Assembly: GCF_001444405.1 (NCBI RefSeq)
Contig: NZ_CP013188.1
Coordinates: 372,001-436,000 of the forward strand
Reading direction: 5' to 3'
Length of the DNA: 64,000 nt
Source of the DNA: Pseudoalteromonas phenolica
GTDB taxonomy: Bacteria; Pseudomonadota; Gammaproteobacteria; Enterobacterales; Alteromonadaceae
Positions 59,361 to 64,000 of this stretch are shown piece after piece. Below the pieces are notes generated by a model that had not been told where the DNA came from, searched no databases, and saw only the letters and a list, made by a program, of their open reading frames with translations. The translations under genes were made by a program, and so were the position numbers. Each line of letters starts with the position of its first letter. Within the stretch, counting starts at the first letter, position 1.

Positions 59361-60105
59361 ATGAGATCTATTATTTTTTAAGATGTTTGTCTCTATAAGT
59401 GCTTGGGGCTTAAGTTTAAAAGAGATAGAGGCAGATATCTTCGGTTCTAAAAAGCTTGATAAAATTCAAGTTATAAAAAAGCTAAATGATGCTGGTAAAG
59501 AAGACAAAAACTTAATGTTTTACTTGCTTGGTATTGTTCATGGCTATGGACTTTATGGTAATGAGATTAACTTAAAAAAAGCTGAAGAGTACTTACTGTT
59601 ATTAGTTAAGTTAGACTATAAAGATGTCAATTATTTTCTGGGTACATTACTTTCAAGATCTTCAGATCCTCAAAAGGTAAGGTAGGCTTCTGTTTACCTG
59701 ATAAATTCATCAGCCAAAGGTGATTTTGATGCCTTATACAACCTGTATAGTTTATACAGTGAAGGCTTCTATACAGATAAAAGCACATTAAGTAACTTGC
59801 TCAAATCTAATCTCTATCGAGGTGATAAAGATATAGTTATTCAGTTTGGTAAAGTAATGCTTGATATTTATTTAGAAAAACCTGACAAACAGAAAATGTT
59901 AAGTGTATTAAGTTCAATAGAAAACATTGATCTTACAGGATATGAAGGGCAGTATTATAACCTTTTGTCAGGGTACTATGGATTTACAACGTCTCCACTA
60001 TTTGATGAAAGTAAAAGTAATAATTACTTATTTAAATCACATGAACATGGCTATGCTGCTGCAACGAAGCTGCTAGTTGGAATGGAGCTGTTGGATCAAA
60101 AATAA
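59361..60105 (+). pseudogene. Sel1-like gene broken by a frameshift and an in-frame TAG
   Basis: From ATG 59361 (AGG ribosome-binding site) the frame reads MRSIIF and stops just after a run of six T; in the next frame the same chain goes on as KMFVSISAWGLSLKEIEADI and covers 59383-60105. That frame has one amber stop, TAG at 59683-59685, inside Sel1-like sequence: before it FYLLGIVHGYGLYGNEINLK and after it AKGDFDALYNLYSLYSEGFY. The end is SHEHGYAAATKLLVGMELLD. The two lesions point to a decaying gene. The T run could also be a slippage site and TAG a read-through site, but one lesion of each kind makes decay simpler. Confidence 0.65.
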
Positions 60106-60361
60106 GGCAAAAGATAAAATTTAGGGTAGACATAAATTTTTGCTGGAATTTAATTAGGACACCACCTTGAAGCCCTCGCATTTATGCTGAGGTCTATATG
60201 TGTATGCTCGTATCTCGAAAGCTTTTACCTAAATAGAGTTTTATATACATATTCGACTCTCGTTACACTTGTATTGGTGACATCAATTGCTAGCATGTAT
60301 AGAACCTGACAGGTTGCCAGCTTCTATACATTTATTCTCAATAAACCAACAAATTGAATAG

Positions 60362-61714
60362 TTATCTAATCAAATGCCACTTGGTTTGGCGACCAGCCAA
60401 GTACCAGACTGATTTACCATCAAATACCGCATCTTGTTCTAGTTTGATTTGGATCCATTGATTATTCCATTCAGGTAGCTGCATTTTCACATTACCTTCA
60501 ATGGCATACACAGTATCTGGATATAATTTCCAATCACCTTGGACTGGGGTAGGACCTTGATTATCCCACATGCCAATGGTTGGGCCCGGTGCGTGGCCAA
60601 CAAAGCCCAGCGGGTGAGTGTAAGTGCTGCTAATAATGTTCTCAGCTTCACTTTGCTTAATGGTGTTGGCTAAGATCTGATTACCCGTTAAACCTGTTTT
60701 GAAATTACGGGTGAGAATATCTTGCCAATGATTGCCCAATTTCAGGGCCGATTTTAAGCCTTTTGGCACATCGGTTTCGTTGAGTTTTAAGACGTAGCCC
60801 ATCTCTTGCGTGTCAGTACACTGGTTCAAATAGCAAATACCTACATCGGTGTGAATGATATCTCCCGGTAAGATTACACGGTTATATTCACCTAAAAACG
60901 GGGCGTTTTTGTTAACTTTATCGCCTTGGCGTTGAATATTCACATAAGGTTGGAACCACGGTCTGAGCTGAAGCGCTTCAAAACGCTCTCTCAAATACCA
61001 AGCGACATCATCAGTGGTAGTCACTCCTGGAGTAATGACTTTATTAGAAAAAGCTTCAGCAATAACGCCACGAGCAAGAGTGACTGCAGTAGGGTAAACT
61101 TGTAGTTCTTTTTCGCTGCGGGTTTCAAGCCAACGGATCACCAAGTCTTCTGCACTGACTAAACGCTTTTGGTACTTCTTAGGTAAATTCTCAAGTAGCT
61201 TATTATGTAAACCTACACTTAAGCCGTCAGCAAGCGCCCAATCTTCACTAATGTTAATACCGATACGTTTCGGATCTCGCTCAGCAATGACTTCAGCTAA
61301 ACGTTGCCACTGTTGTGCTTTGCTACCGCCTTCCCAGACAGTTGGATATAAATCGCCGATTGGATAGCGGCTGACACTGAACCGCTCGACACTGCCATCT
61401 GGTTGTTTTGAAAAAACGAGCAGTGTGGTGCGTCGGGCAGCAAAAGTGGGTTGTGGCACCAAGGTATAAAATAATTTGTCTTCACCGTATTCGCGATTGA
61501 TCACCAGCCACATATCAAGATCGGCTTCTTGCATCAGCTTTGGCAGCAAATTGTCGAGTCTGTCTGTAACCATCTCATTGATTGGCGCGACACGCTCTTT
61601 AAATGACAATACATCGGGTAAGGTGTTTATTTCGCGCCCTTGAGCGGCTTCTGTTGCGCCTAATTGACCACTCACTCCTGAAAGAGCGAGCATTAAAGCA
61701 AGTTTTTTAAACAT
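60362..61714 (-). CDS. Exported M24-family metallopeptidase (Xaa-Pro aminopeptidase-like)
   Basis: 450 residues. Signal peptide 1-20 (LALMLALSGVSGQLGA). The creatinase-like N-terminal domain (about 40-200) is followed by the pita-bread catalytic domain with all five metal ligands visible in order: Asp in IIHTDVGICYL, Asp in NQCTDTQEMGY, His in HPLGFVGHAPGP, Glu in VYAIEGNVKM and Glu in IQIKLEQDAVF. It probably removes N-terminal residues before proline from peptides in the periplasm; related proteins are prolidases. It stands alone. Confidence 0.87.
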   Translation of the reverse strand: MFKKLALMLALSGVSGQLGATEAAQGREINTLPDVLSFKERVAPINEMVTDRLDNLLPKLMQEADLDMWLVINREYGEDKLFYTLVPQPTFAARRTTLLVFSKQPDGSVERFSVSRYPIGDLYPTVWEGGSKAQQWQRLAEVIAERDPKRIGINISEDWALADGLSVGLHNKLLENLPKKYQKRLVSAEDLVIRWLETRSEKELQVYPTAVTLARGVIAEAFSNKVITPGVTTTDDVAWYLRERFEALQLRPWFQPYVNIQRQGDKVNKNAPFLGEYNRVILPGDIIHTDVGICYLNQCTDTQEMGYVLKLNETDVPKGLKSALKLGNHWQDILTRNFKTGLTGNQILANTIKQSEAENIISSTYTHPLGFVGHAPGPTIGMWDNQGPTPVQGDWKLYPDTVYAIEGNVKMQLPEWNNQWIQIKLEQDAVFDGKSVWYLAGRQTKWHLIR

Positions 61715-61929
61715 AGCGTCGGCTTCTTCTAAAATTAAATATCTAATTTGATGGTATGTAAGGCGTAATTTTGCTGCAAGTTAGTTTCGTTAAGAGGCGT
61801 GTTTTTAGCGTTTATTAAACTGGAACACTTCATTAAAAATTCTAGAAATTGAGGCTTATTTGAAGCCTCGAATTGAATTTACATTTTGAAAGCTGAGTTT
61901 CCTTTGCAAATAACTGATGGCCAATAAAA

Positions 61930-62376
61930 TCAGGGTGTTGAGTTTTTGATACTCATCAAACGATAACCTGAAAAGCAAGATACGCCAGCAAAAAACCATA
62001 AAATACCAGCAATAATAGAAAATGCAGTCACTTGTTCGGGAAAGAGCATACTCAAAGGCAAAGTGGCGATCCCTCTAAGTGTACAAATTACTGAAATGGT
62101 AATGATGGCTGGTTTTAACATCGGCATTTTTCTGATCACCCCAGCGCCAGACAAACAAAAAATGGCGGTTGCAACAAATAGCAGTGATACCAAAGTTGTT
62201 TCTAAGGCTGCACGCCAAGGTGCTGATTTAGAGAGTTCAATGAGAGCTTCAGGTGCCATTTGTGCACGATAACACTCTGGACCTAGCATAATACAAGACA
62301 TATGAGACAGAGCTGTGAAAAGGGCAAGTACTGCGACGCTTATCAGCAAAATTGCCCCTGAAGAGTTTTTTTTCAT
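61930..62376 (-). CDS. Small four-helix membrane protein
   Basis: 148 residues with four membrane helices (about 8-28, 60-82, 90-112, 118-140). The first loop holds MSCIMLGPECYRAQMAPEAL, with two cysteines. The chosen ATG at 62376 has AAAGGA 12 bases upstream; an ATG at 62400 would add eight residues without a good site. No family recognised. It is in the same direction as the 70-residue protein 67 bases upstream and so may be under the same TetR control. Confidence 0.65.
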   Translation of the reverse strand: MKKNSSGAILLISVAVLALFTALSHMSCIMLGPECYRAQMAPEALIELSKSAPWRAALETTLVSLLFVATAIFCLSGAGVIRKMPMLKPAIITISVICTLRGIATLPLSMLFPEQVTAFSIIAGILWFFAGVSCFSGYRLMSIKNSTP

Positions 62377-62442
62377 TTTAAGGCTAGTTCCTTTTATCAT
62401 AAATGATAATTAAGACACAGGCTAAATGTAAGCGTCTCAATG

Positions 62443-62655
62443 TCATGACAGTTCAATACTCTGTGGTGTCTTCGTTTTAGATTTAAAAGCTTCAATTAAA
62501 GGCATAACCCCATCTTCTTTGCCTAAAATCAATAGCAGCAATAACAGCCCTCCAGGTAACAAGATAAGTTTCAGGATTGGCCCTAGTACATAGCTGTAAA
62601 AGCCAATAAAAGGTAAAAAAATACATGCGCCAATAATGCGAAAAAATAAGTCCAT
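62443..62655 (-). CDS. Small membrane protein, probable TetR target
   Basis: 70 residues with two hydrophobic segments (FFRIIGACIFLPFIGFYSYV and LKLILLPGGLLLLLLILG). The ATG at 62655 has GGAG 9 bases upstream; a longer frame to 62715 runs through the operators and has no ribosome-binding site. It faces the TetR gene, with two palindromes just upstream of its start, so it is very likely repressed by that regulator. Function unknown. Confidence 0.7.
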   Translation of the reverse strand: MDLFFRIIGACIFLPFIGFYSYVLGPILKLILLPGGLLLLLLILGKEDGVMPLIEAFKSKTKTPQSIELS

Positions 62656-62673
62656 TGTAATCTCCAAATAAAA

Positions 62674-62708
62674 TTGAGCGTGCTCATAATAATATTGAGC
62701 GCGCTCAA
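62674..62708. promoter_or_regulatory. Twin palindromic operators for the divergent TetR regulator
   Basis: TTGAGCGTGCTCAT (62674-62687) and the perfect palindrome TTGAGCGCGCTCAA (62695-62708) are near-identical and start exactly 21 bp apart. They lie 18 bases from the membrane-protein start and 66 bases from the TetR start, as expected for binding of two TetR dimers on the same DNA face. Confidence 0.75.
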
Positions 62709-62774
62709 TTATCAATAAAAACTTGGCATTTTTTTACAAAATTGCTTTAATGCTGCGTGCATTAAGGAGGTAGG

Positions 62775-63302
62775 GTGTCAAAACGAGAGCAAACAAGATC
62801 GCGGATCTTATCGGCTGCATGGCAGCTTTTCACTGAAAATGGCTATGAGAAAACGAGTACTAGAGATATTTCGTCAGCGGCAGGCGTTGCAACGGGTACA
62901 GTTTTTAGTCACTTCCCAAATAAGCTAGATTTACTCAAATCAGGTCTTGAAACCAAATTAAATAATTTGTTGATTGAGACGGCTAAGTCTGACGCTTCAA
63001 CAACACCCGTTGATAGACTTCTACATTTTGCATCAGCTTTGTATCCGTTTTACTTATCTCAACGAGAGTTTAGTAAAGTCTTATTTAAAGAAATTTTATG
63101 GCAAAGTCAGTCACTTGACCCACAGTTGAATGCTTTTAAACACCAACTGGTTTTTGGAAATGAGCAAAAGTTGGCGTATGCAGATGTGCTAATGGACGTG
63201 TATTTTATGACATTGCTGGCTGGGTTAAATGATAACTCTGAGGATGAGGAGTCTCTCATTACAAAGTTAGAAGAAAAGCTTAAATTTATTTCTACAAGGT
63301 AA
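62775..63302 (+). CDS. TetR-family transcriptional regulator
   Basis: 175 residues starting at GTG (AAGGAGG just upstream). The N-terminal helix-turn-helix reads RSRILSAAWQLFTENGYEKT then STRDISSAAGVATGTVFSHF followed by PNKLDLLKSGL, the TetR signature. The C-terminal ligand domain (about 60-175) is helical. It should repress the small membrane-protein gene(s) and itself through the twin palindromes; the inducer is unknown. Confidence 0.92.
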   Translation: MSKREQTRSRILSAAWQLFTENGYEKTSTRDISSAAGVATGTVFSHFPNKLDLLKSGLETKLNNLLIETAKSDASTTPVDRLLHFASALYPFYLSQREFSKVLFKEILWQSQSLDPQLNAFKHQLVFGNEQKLAYADVLMDVYFMTLLAGLNDNSEDEESLITKLEEKLKFISTR

Positions 63303-63395
63303 CTGAGTGCGCCCCTTTTATATAAGAGACGCGAGTTAGTCTATATCTTTAAATAACAGCTATTAAAAACGCTTAAAGATCTAAATATCAAGACA

Positions 63396-63794
63396 CTAGA
63401 TCTTAAAAAACTGCACAGATTGATACCCACTGTTGGTGATGTGTATTTCTAATGGTTCATTGTTTAATACTGACTTTTTGATACCCAAACTAAGCATTTG
63501 AAGATCTTTGAGCACCTCAGGTGCTACGTCACCACCTTTATAAACGGGAAACTTCGCAACCCAAACGCCTGCTTTATTTTTCTTTAAGAGCATCACTTCA
63601 CCTTGTAAGCCCTCATACACTTTTTGATCTATCAGATATTGGTGAACTTGTTCAGCAATTGGCTTATCAACGCTTGAAGTTTCATACACAAAAGACGCAT
63701 TACCATGCTGTAAATTACTAAAATTATTACTTAATACAATCGCACCGACTACAAATACTATAATTGATATAAATACAAGAATGGTTTTAATCAC
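63396..63794 (-). CDS. Membrane-anchored protein of unknown function
   Basis: 132 residues. An N-terminal hydrophobic helix (about 3-22, TILVFISIIVFVVGAIVLS) probably anchors the protein with the rest in the periplasm. The soluble part shows alternate helices and strands (VDKPIAEQVHQYLIDQKVYE, GEVMLLKKNKAGVWVAKF, EPLEIHITNSGYQSVQFF). No family is recognised. It is convergent with the TetR gene. Confidence 0.65.
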   Translation of the reverse strand: MIKTILVFISIIVFVVGAIVLSNNFSNLQHGNASFVYETSSVDKPIAEQVHQYLIDQKVYEGLQGEVMLLKKNKAGVWVAKFPVYKGGDVAPEVLKDLQMLSLGIKKSVLNNEPLEIHITNSGYQSVQFFKI

Positions 63795-63879
63795 GTTATT
63801 AACCTAATAAAAAGCTGATAAATATCTATTTTAAATGATTACCAAGTATTGGCTATAAATTGGAGACTAACCCACTAAA

Positions 63880-63905
63880 TTCAATGCTGAATGAACAGCA
63901 TTGAA
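63880..63905 (-). terminator. Intrinsic terminator of the chemoreceptor gene
   Basis: TTCAATGCTG pairs with CAGCATTGAA across AATGAA; on the minus strand TTTAG follows. It lies 40 bases past the stop codon of the partial chemoreceptor gene. Confidence 0.7.
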
Positions 63906-63944
63906 AGTATAGGTGTTAAGTTGCTTAACCATAAAAGTGAGTCT

Positions 63945-64000
63945 TTAAACTTTAAATTTACTGATGTCTTTCTCTAATTCATTGGAGATGTTTTTCAGAT
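63945..64000 (-). CDS. Methyl-accepting chemotaxis protein, last codons only (cut by window edge)
   Basis: On the minus strand, the sequence entering from the right edge reads LKNISNELEKDISKFKV and then TAA at 63947-63945. This is the usual C-terminus of the cytoplasmic hairpin of chemoreceptors (helical heptads ending in (S/R)-(K/R)-F-K-(V/L)). Only 17 residues are visible, but a terminator follows at the right place. Receptor type and ligand cannot be seen. Confidence 0.6.
   Translation of the reverse strand, partial: LKNISNELEKDISKFKV

Noticed and set aside
1..64000. CRISPR arrays, tRNA or rRNA genes, complete insertion sequences, prophage
   Set aside because: No regularly spaced direct repeats, cloverleaf-like sequences, transposase or phage structural genes were seen on either strand.

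Overview
The window looks like a chromosomal segment of a marine gammaproteobacterium of the Alteromonadales, most likely Pseudoalteromonas or a close relative. This rests on AT-rich DNA, a large TonB-dependent receptor, a MaoP (DUF413) protein, an AstB arginine-catabolism gene, a LodA/LodB-type quinone-cofactor oxidase pair and a light-stress ECF sigma/ChrR operon. The genus is an inference. I see no rRNA, tRNA, CRISPR array, complete insertion sequence or prophage.

Layout. 1-5.1 kb: the N-terminal part of astB (cut by the window edge), an MscS channel, a small periplasmic protein, maoP with a tiny basic ORF, the CorA-type transporter ZntB facing a ZIP transporter, and the relic of a sensor histidine kinase. 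5.2-10 kb: a TonB-dependent receptor divergent from a qmcA/nfeD-type membrane pair. 10.4-14.6 kb: a two-gene operon whose first product joins a catalase-like domain to a LodA-like cysteine-tryptophylquinone oxidase; the second gene is the LodB-like flavoprotein expected to mature it. 14.8-18.2 kb: DUF6500, AraC regulator, membrane protein, a COG0523 metallochaperone GTPase behind a Zur-like box, and a DUF1330 protein. 18.3-22 kb: a lipoprotein and a vitellogenin-N/HEAT-like exported protein. 22-29.5 kb: periplasmic adaptor, ABC ATPase and MacB/FtsX-type permease followed by an NtrC-type regulator and its kinase; a sigma-54 promoter and paired upstream repeats precede the adaptor.

29.5-40.3 kb is a photobiology and photooxidative-stress island: a BLUF blue-light sensor, a LON-domain protein, an ECF sigma factor with its ChrR zinc anti-sigma, then ten tightly packed genes (DUF523/DUF1722, photolyase, NTF2-like, SDR, FAD oxidoreductase, DUF1365, cyclopropane/methyl fatty-acid synthase, DUF2878, chalcone-isomerase-like, DUF3833). 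Matching ECF-type promoter elements lie upstream of the sigma gene and the LON gene.

40.3-49 kb: small membrane and DUF2059 proteins, a class C beta-lactamase-like hydrolase, a tricorn-like S41 protease, a DUF6482-like protein and a four-FAS1 lipoprotein with a second domain nested in its last FAS1 unit. 49-56.7 kb: soluble hybrid histidine kinase, AhpD-like protein, solute-binding-like protein and a CadC-type membrane regulator, divergent from a CBM9/DUF5916 outer-membrane protein. 56.7-60.2 kb is an AT-rich decaying stretch of small secreted or Sel1-like genes, two of them broken. 60.3-64 kb: an M24 peptidase, small membrane proteins divergent from a TetR regulator with twin operators, a membrane-anchored hypothetical protein, and the last codons of a chemotaxis receptor.
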